Assembly: GCA_003117195.1 (NCBI GenBank)
Contig: BDSI01000026.1
Coordinates: 310,001-374,000 of the forward strand
Direction: 5' to 3'
DNA: 64,000 nt
Origin: Eudorina sp. 2006-703-Eu-15
Lineage: Eukaryota; Chlorophyta; Chlorophyceae; Chlamydomonadales; Volvocaceae
Part shown: one piece after another, positions 39,581 to 54,152 of the stretch
Position numbering within the stretch: position 1 is the stretch's first letter
Layout: every line of letters starts with the position of its first letter
Notes under the pieces: generated by a model
Databases searched by the model: none
What the model saw: the letters and a program-made list of their open reading frames with translations, nothing else
Told to the model about the DNA's origin: nothing
Translations under genes and position numbers: made by a program

Positions 39581-42500
39581 TCACGGCAGCGGCACCGCCG
39601 TGGGTGTGGCCACCAGCACCCGCTGCCAGTTGACCTTCTTGTCGATCCAGTTGTGGCAGTTGAACGCGTAGCGGGCGCCGGAGGGCAGGTGCGTCACCTC
39701 GGCGGCGCGCAGGTGCCAGGTGGCGAACACGCCGGCGCCGGTGGTGCCCACGCGCATCTGCAGCAGCTCGCCCAGGAAGGGCAGTCGCGGGTAGATGAAG
39801 GTGTCGGAGGCGCCGCGGCTGAACTGCGAGGGGGTGGCCTGGATCATCACCGTGCCTGGGGGGGTTGGAAAGGGGAAGGGGCAGGCGGGAGGGGGAAGGG
39901 GGATTGAGGGGAGAATCGGTGGTAGATTGGGGGAGGGGGAGAGGCTGAGGGGTGCGGGTCTGGGGTGTGGGTGTGGAAGCTAACGGACTGGCAGCGATCG
40001 GACAGCCGGTGCCGTGTTAATACACATATATGTATATATACATGTGTATACATGTGTGTACATGTTTGTACCGTTACAGTCAGTGTGCATGGGCTTCCAG
40101 ACCCCGTCTAAGGTGTTCCATGCAGACGCGGTTGGGCCCCGCCGGCCCGGCCGACAAACAAGCCACTGGCGAGCGAACCCAGCGCGGCGGGGCTGAGCCG
40201 CGGCCGCATGCCGCTCTCTCTTTCCCCCCCCCCTCTACACGCACACCCACTCACTCAGTTGTTTTACACACACACACACACTCACCTGACGAGCCGTACT
40301 CGCCGATGAGCTCGAAGAACACGCCCGCGCCAGTGCCCGCGCAGCACACGTTGGACGTGTGCAGCGTGATCTTGTAGCCGCTGCCGCCCAGGCCGCCCGC
40401 CAGCTTGCGCGCCAGGCCCGACGCCGCGGCGGGGTCCAGCGGCGCAGCGCCGTCGCGCGGCGACACGCTCACGTGCGCTGTGGCGGTGCCGTCGCCCAGG
40501 GTGCCCGCGTTGGCGACGCTGGGGCCCACGTTGTTCTGGAGGGAGGGGGGGCGGTGCATCCAGGGAGGGGAGGAGGGCCGTGGAGGGTGAAGAGGAAAAG
40601 AAACACCCAACCGTGGAGTGACAGGGGATCTACAGGACGCAGGTCGCCACCCAAACGCGGCCGCTCCCCCAAACGCCGCCCGAAAGCTCGTCCCGCGCCG
40701 CGCCACGCTCTGCTGACCGTCCAGCCAGAGAGGAAAGGTCTATCTGATAACGTTATACATAATACCACATAGCAGAAGACCCCGATGGCCCTCTCCCAGG
40801 CGGCCCCGGCCCCCCGTCACCGTATCCCTTCGGGAGCTGGCCCGCCGGGCCCGTGGATGGATGTCTCTCCCGGGGGTTTGTGCGCCCCAGCCCGACATCC
40901 CCCCTCCCGTCTCCCGCCTCCCGCCACCCACCATCGCTGTGAGCAGCCGCCTGGTGAAGCCGTCGCCCTTGTTCTTGGCCAGCCAGCTGTCGCAGAGGAA
41001 GTAGGCGGAGGCGCCCGTGGTCAGGTTGGTCACACGGGCCCAGGACAGGAACCAGGCTGCGGGCAAGGGGGGGAGGGGGGGAGAAGGGAGCGGGTCGCCG
41101 TCAGTCGCGGGTGCGTTTGGGAACTTGAGGACGAAATGGCAGGCAAGGAGGAGGAGGAGGAGGAGAGGCATGTGTCAGGATGCAGGATCGGTGGGGTTAC
41201 CGCGGAGGTGTGGGGGAGGGCCTTCGCGGACCCGCCGCAGTCAGGGGGGGCACTGCCGGACCCACCGCTCGAGGCGGAGACCCACCTGCACTCCTGCAGT
41301 CGATGACCGCCAAGCCCGGTTGTGGCGAGTGAGGGTCACGGTGCAAGAAGCATGGCATTAACACAGCGGGGAGACAGCGGATAGCCACACCTCCCGTCCT
41401 CGTCCCTCCCGTCCTCGTCCCGCCCCTCGTCGCCCCCCGCGGCGGGGCGCGGCGGGGGCCCCGGGTCGGGGCACGTGGTCCCGGGTCCGCCCTCACTCAC
41501 CCGAGCCCAAGCCCGTGTCGTCGTGCCCTATCTCGATCTGGCGGATGTCCCCGGTGTCCTGCAGCCCCCGCAACGTGAACACGTCCAGCTGGTTGCGGCG
41601 GAAGGGGTGGAACTCGCACACATCGCCGCACATGCCGCGACGATCCGCGCCCTCGTGTTTGAGCGGCTGACGGCCTAAGAAGGGGGGAGGGGGTCGGGGG
41701 TGTGGTGCGGGCTCGGTGTGTTTAGTGGGTGGGTGGGTGGGTGGGTGGGCAAGCGGACTGATGCTGACATGTATTGTCGTCCGCTGACCACCAGGGGGAG
41801 CGAAGATGTAGGGCAGAGATTGATGGGATAGGTACCCGTCTCCGGGTGCGGGCATGGGCTCGGGCAAGGGGGCTACGGGGCAGGGGTGCCGGCAGGAACT
41901 GGGGGGCGGGGAGGTGCAATTGAAAAAAGAAATAAACCGGGGCGGGGAGGGGGTTAATAGAAAAAAAGAATTAAACCCAAGAAACAGGCCCAGGCACACC
42001 CAGAAAAAATAGCGGGGAGGGGGGCAGGGGCTAGCTTGGTCGCCCAGACTGCCGGAGTGCCGAGTGGCCGTGTGGCTCGTGTCGGCTTGAGGCAGTGCGG
42101 CCCGCTCATCGGGGCGTCGCTTCGCCGGCTGCCCAGCAGCCTCCACACCCACTGCACCACTGTCCCCGCACTGTTCCCCCCGCCCTCGCGCCCCACGCCT
42201 GCCCGCCCACATACCCACATCCGCCCACCCGCCCACATACCCACACCCGCCCACCCGCCCGCCCAGCCAGCCACTCACCCGTGGACCCCATCTCTCCGAA
42301 TATGTTGATGGAGATGTTGGCGTTGGACCCCGCCCCGAACGTGTCGCCCGTCTGCACCTCCACGCGGTAGTCGCAGGGCAGCGGGGTCCACAGCTGCAGC
42401 ACCGCGGGGACACCCGGGTAGAGGAGGCTGCGGAGGGGAGGGGAGGCGGGACCGGGGAGAAGGGGCAGGGGGAGCAGGGGGAGGGGAATTGGCAGGGGTA

Positions 42501-45500
42501 CAGGAAGGGGAAAAAAGGGTGAGGACGAATAAGGGGAGGACGAGTGGGTCGGGGGACGGGGAAAGAGCAGCCAAGCCAGCCAAGCCATATGACCCCCCTC
42601 GGCGGGGCCACAGCGCCCGGTTGCGGCCCCCGGGGCCCTCCTCCGCCTCACCCCTCGGGTACGAAGATGGCCTTGTCGCCGGTGGTCTCGTTGTACACCC
42701 TGACGTAGCGCACCCCCCAGGGCCGGCTGCCCGCGTGCACCATCTCAAGCTGCCGCATGGGGCCCACCGGGGTCAGCCCCGCCAGACCGAACTCCTCCAC
42801 GCGGGCGGGCTGGAAGCCGTTCTCGGGCATCTCCAGCAGCTGGCGGCCTGGGGGGCAGGGGGAAGCAATGGGGGGCCAGGGGGGCCAGGGGGGCAGGGGG
42901 TTGGCCCGAGGGAGCAATGGGGCAGAGGGAGAGGGGTTCAGGGTAACGCGGAAGGGGCCTAAGAGTGGGTAACAGCGCGTGGGCAGATTTGTGTGAGAAA
43001 ACAACGAACCGGACCCACACCGGGGTGACCCTCCCCCATCCGTGCCCACCTCCTCACTTCCCTTCCCCCCAACGCACATAAGTATATCCTCGCACACACA
43101 CCCATACCCCCCATTACCCCCCATACCCCCCCACAGCCCCCTACCCGTGTGGTCGTCCGCTCCGATGATGTCCACCATGACCTGTCCGTCCGTCATGGCC
43201 CCCTCAGGGCCCACCGCCGTGGCCAGCTCCAGCCGGTAGTTGTTCCGGCCCGCCCCCGCGGGCGCCATGGTGGGGCCGCTGTCGGCCCCCCCGGGGCGGT
43301 CCGAGTATGAGGTGGGGGCCATGGTGCGGGAGGTGCCGTTCTTGGAGTCCAGCCAGGCGTTGTTGAAGTTGAACACGTAGCGCTCGCCTGGGCGGGGGCG
43401 GGGAAGGTGCGGAGCATGCGGGCGGGACGGAGCGGGTGAGGAGAGATCGGTGGCGTGGTACAGCTGTAAAGGCAACCCACGGTAGGAGTTGGCAAGGATT
43501 GCTTTTCGTGTTGCCGTTTTCGGACGCCCCTCTGCCGCTTCCCTCCCCCTCCCCCTCCCCCCTCCTCTCCCCCGCTCTCGCCTGTGTTCATGTTCTCCAG
43601 CTCCACCCGGGCGAGGCACCACGCGGCTCCGAAACCCTTGTTGTTGTGGCCGATGGTGAGCGCCTGGATGCGGCCCAGCTCGGGGGTGGTGAGGCTGAAG
43701 GTGTCGGTGGAGCCCGTCTCGAAGGCCTCCTTGGCGGCGGGCAGCCAGTAGGGGCCGTAGGAGGACACGTCGCCGGTCAGCGTCACGAACACGTCGGCGT
43801 CGGTGCCGGCGCCAGGAACGTTGGCTACGGGGCGGGAGGTTGTGGCGGGGGTGGGGGTGGGGGTGGGGGTGGGGGTGGGGGTGCGGGTGGGGGTGGGGTG
43901 AGGAGGAGAGGGGGATGGGAGAGGGAGGAACAGCGGGTGCAAAAGCGACCTTGGCACGCGCACACGCGTACACACGCACTGACGTGATACGCAGGCAGCC
44001 ACACACACACCCGCTCACGCAGACCGCCGCTCCAATCAGCGAGCCCGCGGCCCTTCCGCACCTCTGTCCCAACCCGACATCCGCACTCCTGTCCTCCTCA
44101 CCCACCCAACCCCCCGCGCCCCCAGCGCCACCATCACGGACGCTCCCCGCACCCGCCCACGTGCCCTGGGCCCGGCCCCACCTACCCACACATCGCACCC
44201 AGCCACCTAAGCCCTAAGAAACCCTGATTATAAACCCTCAACCCTAACCCACCTCCCACCCACCCGCCCATCCACACCCCCCCAACCACCACCACCCACC
44301 CGTAACGACCACCAGCCGCCAGTTGACGACCCCCTCCCCGGGTGCCCCTCCCAGGGTGGGGTACAGATCCCGCTCGATGGCGCCGTCGTCCTCGCTGCGG
44401 TCGAACCACCTGCGCATGTGAAGGGGGTCGGGGGTCGGGGGTCGGGTCGGGTCGGGGTCGGGGTCGGGTCGGGGTCGGGGTCGGGTCGGGGTCGGGGTCG
44501 GGTCGGGTTGTGGATGGACCCCAGCACTCACGTGGGGCTCACAAGGGAACCGCCGCAGTGGCGACAGCCCAGTCGGACCGGGGACAGTGAAGGGGAGTAA
44601 CGGTGGGAGCGATGACGACATGACGTGGCCAACGGTGAGCCGCGTGACGCCGCTCGCCGGGGACCGGGCGAGCAAGGACCTGCGGGCACGCCCCGTCGCA
44701 AGCCCCGCCCCAGCCCGGACCCCCCCCCATCGCGCCTCCCGCCCCTCCCAGGCGCCGACAGCCCACAGCCCCCAGCGCGCACCTGTTGACTTCGAACACC
44801 ACCACCTGGCCCGTGGTGAGGTTCTCCACCACCACGCGCTGCAGGTGCCAGCCCGCTCCAAAACCCGTGCCGTCGTGCCCGATGCGGATCTTGCGCAGGT
44901 GGCCCACGTTCTTGTCCTCGAACATGAACACGTCCGTGTTGCCCCGTTCGAAGTCGTTCCTGAGGACACAGGCGACACGGCGGGCCGCATGAGATGGCGA
45001 ACCGCATGTTACGGCATACACACACAACGTGGGGTTCTTTTTCGGGTTCGTTTCGGGTTTTCGTCTCGGGTTTGCACGGCATGCGCATGCGCATACGACC
45101 CTCCCTTCCCCTCCCTCCTACTGGTTCAGACAACGTGCGGTCCTGGCCGCCACTCACTTCCCCGGGTTGTCCAGGTTGATGCGCCCCGTCTCGCCCTCAT
45201 CACCGAACAGCTGGATGAACACATTGGCGTCCGTGCCCGCGCCCCGGATGTTGGACGTGGTGACGCTGACGCGGTACTGCGCCCTGAAGGTCCGCGGGTC
45301 CTTGTACGACACGGGCAGGCGGCGGCGGATGGCGCCGTCGTCCTCCTTGGTGTCCAGCCACCGGCCGCAGGGGAAGTAGTAGACCTGGGGGTGTATGGAG
45401 GGGGCGGGGGGGTGTGGGGTGCCGAGGGGAAGGGCGGCGGGGGTAGGTTACCACCCAACGGGTGGGTGGCGTGAGCTCGACGGGGCGCTGGGCGGGCAGC

Positions 45501-48500
45501 AGCGGATGCACTTGGCAGGGCAGGGCAGGGCAGGGCAGGGCTTGCGAATACAAGGATGCGCTGGGCGGGCAGCAGCGGATGCACAGGGTGGCAGGGCAGG
45601 CGCCGCGACTTGCGAATACAAGGATGCGCCGGGGCCCGAGTGGACTGGACTGCCAGCACCTGTAAACCGTGGCGGCCCCGTACCCAGCCAGCGGATTCGG
45701 GGCTGTGAAAGGCGCGTATGGGGACCAAGGGGAGGTGCTGAAGGAGGGTTGACACCTTGGGAGGAGGCATCATGCATCCATCTCAGGCTTGCAGCAGGAG
45801 GCGCCCGTCCAGCCGCACCCTGCCGGTCAACCGCCCTCGCCCGCCGACCAATCGCGCCCACCTACCAACCCCGGCCACCCGCCCACCCACCCACCTTGCC
45901 CGTGGCGCTGCTGTGCACTTCCACGAAGTCCAGGTGCCACCCCGCTCCGAAGCCGGTTCCGTCGTGCCAGATCTCCAGCTCCGTGAGGTCCCCCAGGTCC
46001 ATCATCTTCAACTTGAACGCATCGGACTTGCCCTGCAGGGGAGCGGGTGCGGGGTCGGGGGGGGAGCCGGTTGGTAACCACATGCGAGGGGACCTCTCCC
46101 AAAGGGTACTGCCACACGGTAGCAGCCGCTGCAGCAGTCGCAGCCGCAGAAGCAGAGGCACCAACAGCAGCAGTCGCAGCCGCAGCCGCAACAGCAACAG
46201 ACCGCGGGGCCGTGACCCCGCCCGCTAACCTCCACCCACCCACCCACCCACCCAAGCTCCTGTGTACCCACCCGCTCGAACAGGTTGCCCTTGCCCTTGA
46301 GCTCCCGCGCGCCGCTGCGGCCCCGGGTGCCGAACATCTCGCAGCACACGTTGGCGTCCGTGCCCGCGCCCGGCAGGTCGGAGGTGTGCGTGGTGACGGT
46401 GTACGTCACCAGCTGGGCCCGCGGGTCGGTGTCCGAGGCCGTGAGGATCTTCTCCAGGCCCGAGGTCTTGTCCAGCCACTGGCCGCAGTAGAAGAACCAG
46501 GTGCGCTTGCGGGCCTTGTTGGTGATCTGCGGGGAGGTCGGAGGGAGGGAGGTAGGAGGGAGGGAGGTAGGAGGGAGGCAGAGGGCAACAGCGGTCGCGG
46601 GAGTGCATGCAGCGCATGGGTGGGCTAAGGCAGGCCATGGGGGAAAAAGGGCGGGAGAGGAGCGGCCACGGGACGCGCGGGTGAGAGCTTATGTGTTACC
46701 GGATTTCAACGCCCCCTGCACAACATCCACAACACCGCCACGACGCCGCTTAGGTCGCCACGTCAGCAGGCCGCCCGGAGCCACCCGGGTAGCCCTAGCG
46801 TAACTCGAGCTCGCCGCCGGCGGCAGGGCGGCCGCACTCACGATGACGATCTCGCAGTGCCAGGCGGCGCCCAGCCCCGAGTTGTCGTGGTACAGCCGGA
46901 TCTTCTGCAGGTCGCCCGTGTCCGGCGCGCGGATGGTGAACACGTCCGTGTCGCCCCGCTCGAAGTTGTTCTTGGGGTTGTCCAGCCGCAGCGGGCCCGC
47001 CTCGCCTGCCGGTGCAGCACAGCACAGCGGGAGGGGCGGGGGCCGGGGCCGGGGCCCGGGAGGGGGTAAGGATTGGGGAACCGATGCGGCCCGGGAGGGG
47101 GGGAGGGCGCGGGAGGATTCAGGAACACAGGTTTCCTGGAAAGTATGGTAATGGCCTTCGGGTCGGTCCACGCGGGTCTCCGCGCTTGCCTCTACCCGGA
47201 CACAGCGGCACAGCGACGCGACGCAGCGACACACGCGCTTGCCTTCCGTGCCGAACATGTGGATGAACACGTTGGCGTCGGTGCCCGCGCCGGGCAGGTC
47301 GGAGGTCACCACCACGACCTCGTAGTCCACGTTGACGTCGGGCACGTCGCCCGGGAAGAGGTCGCGCTCGATCTGGTAGTCGCCGTCGCTCTTGGAGAAC
47401 CAGCAGTTGGCGGGGAAGATGCGGTGCTCACCGGTCTTGAGGTTGGTCACCTCCACGCGGTTGAGGTGCCAGGCGGGGCCCAGACCCGAGTTGTCGTGGC
47501 CGATGCGGATCTTCTTCATAGGGCCCACTTCGCGGCCCGCGATCTGAATGAGGATCATGCGGCGCGGTGAGGGGAGGGGGGGGAGGAGGATGACGCGGAG
47601 GGAACGGGATCGGGGTCGGGGTCGGGGTCGGGTAGGGAGGAATGCTAGGATAGGGTAGGGGTGCGTCGCGCGCAGGCACAGGGCAGGGTACAACCCTATC
47701 GGCCCGTGTCGGTGTCGGTGTCCGTGGGGCTGGGGCTGGGGCTTGCCCTGGTATGTATACACCGTTGATGCCGTTTGGGGGCCATCACCACCGACACGTC
47801 CGCACGTCACCAGCCGGGGCCGAGTCCGCCGCACCGTGAAGGTGTCGGACTGCCCGCGCTCAAAGTCGTTGCCCTTGTTGTTGAGCAGGATGCGGCCCGT
47901 GTTGGCGCCCGACTGGCCGTAGATGTCGATAAACACGTTGGCGTCCGTGCCCGCGCCCGGCTTGTCGCTGGTGACCACCAACACCTACAAGGCAAATCGC
48001 GAGGATTGTAGAGACAGGGTGTGGGCGGGTGGGGCTTGAGAGAATGGGACGATAGCACGATGTGGTAATGCGGGACCGAAACCGATGTTGTCGGTAGGAA
48101 AGGTCGTGTGGTGATCGTGGGGGTTGAATATGGTGTATAAAGGAAAATGAAGCCCAGAAACGAACCGTGGGGGGGGTTACACCAACAAAACTCATCCACC
48201 CCACCCGATTCCAGCCCAACTGGACCCATCCCAATCTAGGCACCTTGTAGTTGGTCCTCTTGTTGGCGGGGTTCTCCAGGGAGGCGGGCAGGATGCGCTC
48301 CAGGCGGCGGTCGTCCTCCGTCGAGCTCAGCCAGGCGTTGCAGTCGAAGTACCAGGTCTGCCGAGGAGCAGAGGGGGGTGTCAGTTTAGGAACGCGCAGG
48401 CGAGGTGTGCGGCCGCCGGGCGCCGGCATGGTGATTGGGTGCGCGGGTGGCCGGTTGGGTGCAACCGCCCAGTCAAGGAGGGGGTGCGTGAGGTGGCAGG

Positions 48501-51500
48501 ACCGGGAAGTAAGGTACTCTGCAATGACGTTCATGCGGTGTGTGGTGAGGAACCTTTGGCTGTCACTGATGACCCGCGGGGTCCGCTGTAACATCATTCA
48601 TAATAAATGACATCTCCATGAACTGCAATTAAGGGAACGCACAGCGCCCTTGTAGGCCACTTCCATGCACGAGAAGGACCTCGCCCAGCGCCGCCGGCCC
48701 AGCGGCGCCTGGAAGCCCAGGTGGGGGCCCCTGGCCTTCACGGACGAGCCCCGCCCGCCGCACCCCTAATTTGCGCTGCACATTGCGACCAAGTAAAGTC
48801 GCGACAGCCCTGTACAGCCCTACAACCGTGTACAGCAATAGGAGCCCGCTTCGTCCGACCGCGACGGCGGGGCCCCTCCTGCCCCCGTCGGCCCCCGCAC
48901 TCCTCATTCCTCACCACGCCGGTGGCGCTGTCGAAGCACTCGATGTACTCGAGGTGCCAGGCGGGGCCCAGGCCCGTGTCGTCGTGGCCCACCAGCATCT
49001 CCACCAGCGGGCCCAGGTTGCGCGAGGTGACCTGGAAGTCGTCGAACTGGTTGCGCTCGAAGTTGTTGCCCTTGCGGTTCTTCAGGAACGTCTTGCCTGC
49101 GGTGCGTGGGTGTGGGACGGGGGCTCCCTCCTGAGTCCTGATAGATATCCGATCAAACCCGCCTCCCAGCCACCCAGGCTACCCAGCTGCCCCCCTCACG
49201 CAAATAAAAACAGCGAAACCGCAACAGAGCCACCCCAGCTACCCTGGCCCCTTCCCAGACACCCGACCCCCCACTCTCCCAGCCATTTTGCCTCCGCAGC
49301 ACGCGCCCGCGCCGTTGAGCCCCTTCCATGCGCCCGCAGCCCCTTCCCGCCTCCTCGCCGCACCCCCGTCCCCCCAACCCCCCACCCACCCGTGGTGCCC
49401 ATCTCCCCGCGCAGGTCGATGTACACGTTGGCGTCGGTGCCCGCGCCGGGCCGGTCGCTGGTCTTGACGCGCAGCTTGTAGGTGACCCGCTGGGAGCGCG
49501 GGTTCTGCAGCGACGCCGGCAGCACCCTCTCTATGCGGCCGTCGCCCTGCTTGGTGTCCAGCCACTGGTTGCAGTCAAAGTACCAGGTCTGCTTGGTGTC
49601 CGGGTCGGTCACCTCCACCTGCTCCAGGTGCCAGCCGGGCGACGTGCCCGTGTTGTCGTGGCCGATGACCATCTCCCGCAGGCCGCCCAGGTCGTCGGCC
49701 GTGATCTCGAACACGTCCGGCTGAGGGCGGGAGGGGTGGGAGGGGAGGGGAAGGGGCGCGGGCGGGCCGGGGCGAGGGCGCGTTGGGAGGGGGGTAAGGT
49801 TTGATCAAGAGAACAAGGGAATGGTCGCGGCGCGCCACGCTGCACCCGACGTGGTCCAATTGAGCCCCGCCAGGTCCAAACGCTTGCCCCGACACACAAG
49901 AGCTCAGTTAGCAACCCCCCTCCACACACACAGGCGGCCCACCGGCTGCAACTGCAGCAGCTGCGGGGCGCCCGCTGCGCCCGCGCCAGCTTCCCACCCG
50001 GCCGCCCCGGCTCGGTCCCTCCCCTGCGGCCTCTCACCTGACCGCGCTCGAAGGGGTTCGCGGAGCTGTTGCGCAGGGGCTGGCGAGGGGCGGTGCCCCG
50101 GGTGCCGTGCACCTCGCAGTACACGTTGGCGTCGGTGCCCGCGCCGGGCAGGTCGGAGGTGCGTACCACCACCTGCGCCAGAGGAGGGTGCAGGCCGGGG
50201 CGACGCGGTGGCGAAGATGCACCGAACAGGGCCTCACAGGGCCTCACCACGGTGAGATTTGGTAGGGGGTTGGGGTTTAGGGTTAGGGCTTTGCCTTGGG
50301 CCGTAAGAGACGCGTGGCCCTAACCTTTGCTAGTGCGCTCTGCCGTCAGTGTGACGCTGTGCACGGTGCCGTGCGCAATGCCGTGTGGACTGGCGGCGCA
50401 CGCGGCCCTGTGGACTTGATGCCACGAGCGCCGCGGCCCACCTCCTGACCCCTCTACGACGCTCTGCGCCCTGATCGCAACCCCCAGCAGCCTCGCGGCT
50501 TGCCCCCCTCTCACCCAGCCCCGGCCCGTGGGTCCCCACCCGCCCCACCCGCCCGCCCCACCCACCTGGTACTTCTTCTTGTCCTCGCGGGGGTCCCGGC
50601 TGCCCGCCTGGATCTCCGCCATGGGGTTGGCCGGGCCGAGCCAGTTGCTGAAGATGAAGTAGTACTTCTCGCCTGAGGAGGGGGCCGGGCGCCAGGGCGA
50701 GTTCCACGAAGGGCGCGGAAGGGAGCGCCTCACGAGCATGTCGCATACTTACACCCCCACCCCCACCCCCGCCTCCACCTCCGCCCCCGAAGGGCGGCCC
50801 CAGCGCCCCCAGCGGGCCGACGCCGGTGCTCAGGGCCGGCCCTTGCCGAGCGACGGGCGGGCCACTCCGGGGGGTGGTCTGCTGGGTGGGCCCCCCCCCC
50901 GCTGCTCACCCGTGGGCGCGGTGACCACCACCATGTCCAGGTGCCACGGCGTGCCCTTGCCGTCGTGCCACACGCGCACCGCCCGCAGAGGTCCCAGGTC
51001 CTGACACACCACCTTGAAGTCGTCCACCTGCGCGGGCGGGGTGGGGGATTGCGGGGACAGGCGAGTGCGGGGATGAGGATGCGCACGGCCAGTTGAGGCA
51101 ATGCGCAACGCAGCCCATGTGGTGGTGGTAGGGGCCGGTCCTGCCCGACCAACCCCCGCTCGGCCCCCGCGCACCTGCCCCCGCTCGAACGTGTCCTTGC
51201 TCGTGTCGATGAGCGCCTGCCGGCCGCTGGTGAGCTGGTTGCCGATCAGCTCGATCCACACGCCCGCGTCCGTGCCCGCGTTCCTGGCCGGGTGAGGCGC
51301 GCGCGGAAGGACGGACGATTCCGGGCGGGTGGACCCGGGGTTGGGGGGCGGGAACAAGTGAGGGCGAGGTCGGGCACTGACCTTACCTTACCTTACCGTA
51401 CCTATATTCACCATACACGCACGCACACCGGGCTGAAATCCTGACGGCAGTAACACCCGGTGCCGTTGCTGTGCCGCGTGAGTGGAAGGACAAATGGGCT

Positions 51501-54113
51501 GCGGGACGAGCTGGGCCCAGGTCCAGGTCCAGGTCCAGCAAGACAGGCGTCACGGACGGCGGAACGCTGCAGACTACGAGTCATATCCGTGATGACTGCA
51601 GGGATGCCCGGACGCCCCGCCTGCCCGGTTGTATGTGCGTTGAGGGCGCAGTGGCGGGAGGTAGGAGGGATACAGTGCGGCACTCACTTGATGTCGGAGG
51701 TGTGGACCTGCACCAGGTACTCGACGCGGCCGACCCGCGGGTCGCGCAAGCCGGCCGGGATGCGAATCTCCAGCCCCGTGTCGGGGCCCAGCCACATGCC
51801 TGCGACCGAACGGACCACGTGGCAGGGCGCCCCACCCTCGGTTGAACAACCCGCATGGCAAAACGCACCTCGACCCTCCAAGGGCATCCGATAGAGATCT
51901 CTGTGCGCGCGTTGCACTTCGCTCCCTTTATCATCTCGCAGCCGACGGCCCATTCTTGGCCCCGCGCTCACCCTCCACCTTCTTCCCCTTGCCCCTCTCC
52001 TCCCTCTTGATGTATATCATTCCCTCGTCCTCGTCCTCAACCTCGTCCTCCCCTTTCCCCTCTTTTCCTACCTGCCCCTCCTTCCCGGTTCTCTCCCTCG
52101 AGGTGTCCCCTCCCTGTCCCTCCCTGTCCCTCCTCGCTAGGTTCCGCACCCGCGATGAAGTAGGTGACGGGTATGTTCTCCGAGGTGAGCTCCGCAAAGT
52201 CCATGAACCAGGTGGGCTTGCGGCTGAGGCCGTCGCTCTTGACCATCAGGTACAGCGGCCGGCCCACGTCCGGCAGCATCAGCTCGAACTGGTCAACCTG
52301 GAGATGGACGGACGGACGGACGGACGACAGCACAAGGGCCCTTTTGGTTGGGATCTTCGCGCATCACGCTCGGTAGCCCCAGCCAGGCTCTCAGGCCGGG
52401 GCAGCCCGCTCATACCCTTTGCTCGCCACGAGAAGGGTGCAGTGTGCTGTATGGCCTGTGAATTCGTAACAACGGGGGCTTTGCTGTCCTCCTCAGGCCC
52501 CCTTGCCCTCCCAGGCCAACCATATGCATAACGCGCCGCGTTACGCAGTGACCCAAGAGCCTCCCCCGTCCTCCGGCGCCACCACACTTCTACCTGTCGC
52601 CGCCGCTTCCGCGCCCCCTCCCTCGCCTTCTCCCGGCTTCCACCGGTCTTTTCACATTCCCGCCTTTCCCCGCCCACCTGGCCCCGCTCGAAGGTGTCGT
52701 AGTTGGCGATCAGCGGCACGTAGCCGCTCTCACCCAGGTCGCCCTGCAGGTTAATGGAGATGCCCGCGTCCGTACCCGCGTTCTTCAGGTCGCCGGTGTA
52801 CACCTGCACCGCGCGGCGTGGCGTGACGTGGCGTGACGTGGCGTGACAGGGGACCATGGATCGAGAAAAGGGCCCAGCACGTCCAGCAGGAGAAAAGAAC
52901 GGGGGACTGGGAAGGTTCAGACAGAGAAAAACCAAACCTCGGGGGGGACCGGGAGGGTACGCGTGTCGGGCGCCGTGTGCACCGTGTCTTATCTCGGACC
53001 TGCGGGGTTGGGTCCGAGTGCCTGCATCAACGCGACTTAGGCAGACTCGTGCGAACTGCGCCGACTGCCTGTGAACTGACTCTTAACTGTGTGTGAAGGG
53101 GTGGGCTGAGCGCACCGCATTCGCGAGAGGAATCGGGACTCCGGGAGGCGTGGCAGCAGGCGCCCCTGAGACACGGCTGTGGCGTACTCCAAATGCCATA
53201 CCTTTAGGGTGTACGGGATCTTGACAACGTCCTGTGTGCGGCTGCTGGGGTAGAGCTCCTTGACCCAGCCCGACTCCTTGTTGAACCAGGCCCTGCGCGC
53301 AGCACAGCCGTTGCCGAACCAGCCACCAAGGGCAGGAGCAAGAGTAACCTCAGCCGCCGCCTTCCTCGGCGCTCTGACAGCCCATCTGCCCGCGTGGGCG
53401 CCGTAACCATCTCTTACGACCATCCCATCGCCCCCGTCGCCTACCCTTCCCAGCGGCCTCCCGCTTCCTGCAGTGCTGCCCTCCGTGACGGCTACTGAAC
53501 AAAAGTCAATAAAATGGTCTCATCGTGTCCGGGCGTCGGTGGGGGTTAACTGAAAAACAGCCCAGACACGTCCAGCCGGCGTTGGTTGGGTTGACTGCCT
53601 TCTCGAGGCCTGACCGGACTCGCCTGCAGGGGAAGTACACCCCCGCCTCGGGGTCCTCCAGCGCCGGGTCCCTCCACACCGTGATGGAGTCCAGGTGCCA
53701 CAGCGGCCGCATGCCGCTGCCGTCGCAGGTGACCCGCAGGCACAGCAGCTGGCCCAGGTCGGGGCCGTCCAGGATGAAGGTGTCGGTGGCGCCGCGCTCG
53801 AAGGCGGCGGGGTTGTCCAGGTGCACGGGCCCGATCTGGCCCTGCGCGCCGATCACCTCCAGGTACACCTTGCTCTCCGTGCCGGCGCCCTGCGCGACAA
53901 TGGGAGCGTGCGGGTGTGCTCAACAAGCAACCCGGCCGGGGGTGTGCGTGTGGCGGCGCCGAGGCGTCACGAGGCGAGCAGCAGGCCCCCGGCAGAGGAG
54001 GCAGGCACCGCCGCGAGGCCCGGCCCAGCGCGCACCCGGCACGCAGCGCCGCCGGTCCCGCAAATCCCTCCAACCAACAACCCGCTCAAGCATCCACATG
54101 CCCACCCTGGCCA

Positions 54114-54152
<39 letters not shown>

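Larger units (their letters stand above)
39581..47984 (-). other. PH-PLAT gene, exons for PLAT domains 10-17
   Basis: Exons in transcript order: 47835-47984, 47243-47543 (GC donor), 46842-47005, 46272-46526, 45895-46032, 45158-45384, 44783-44959, 44300-44409, 43582-43824 (GC donor), 43145-43387, 42652-42847, 42279-42427, 41501-41674, 40932-41056, 40286-40535, 39581-39855. Domains 10-13 are close to consensus ([14 protein letters not shown]-x-TDVF, RIGHD). Domain 15 is degenerate: [13 protein letters not shown] replaces GAGTDANV, and VHAGS replaces the IGHDN motif. Domain 16 carries an insertion rich in Gly/Ala ([15 protein letters not shown]...). Domain 17 ends only a few residues after its last strand ([15 protein letters not shown], then TGA). 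Confidence 0.9.

Noticed and set aside
44218..50295. Telomere-like words (CCCTAAACCC type) near 44218-44250 and 50270-50290
   Set aside because: Only one or two short imperfect units inside introns; no array.
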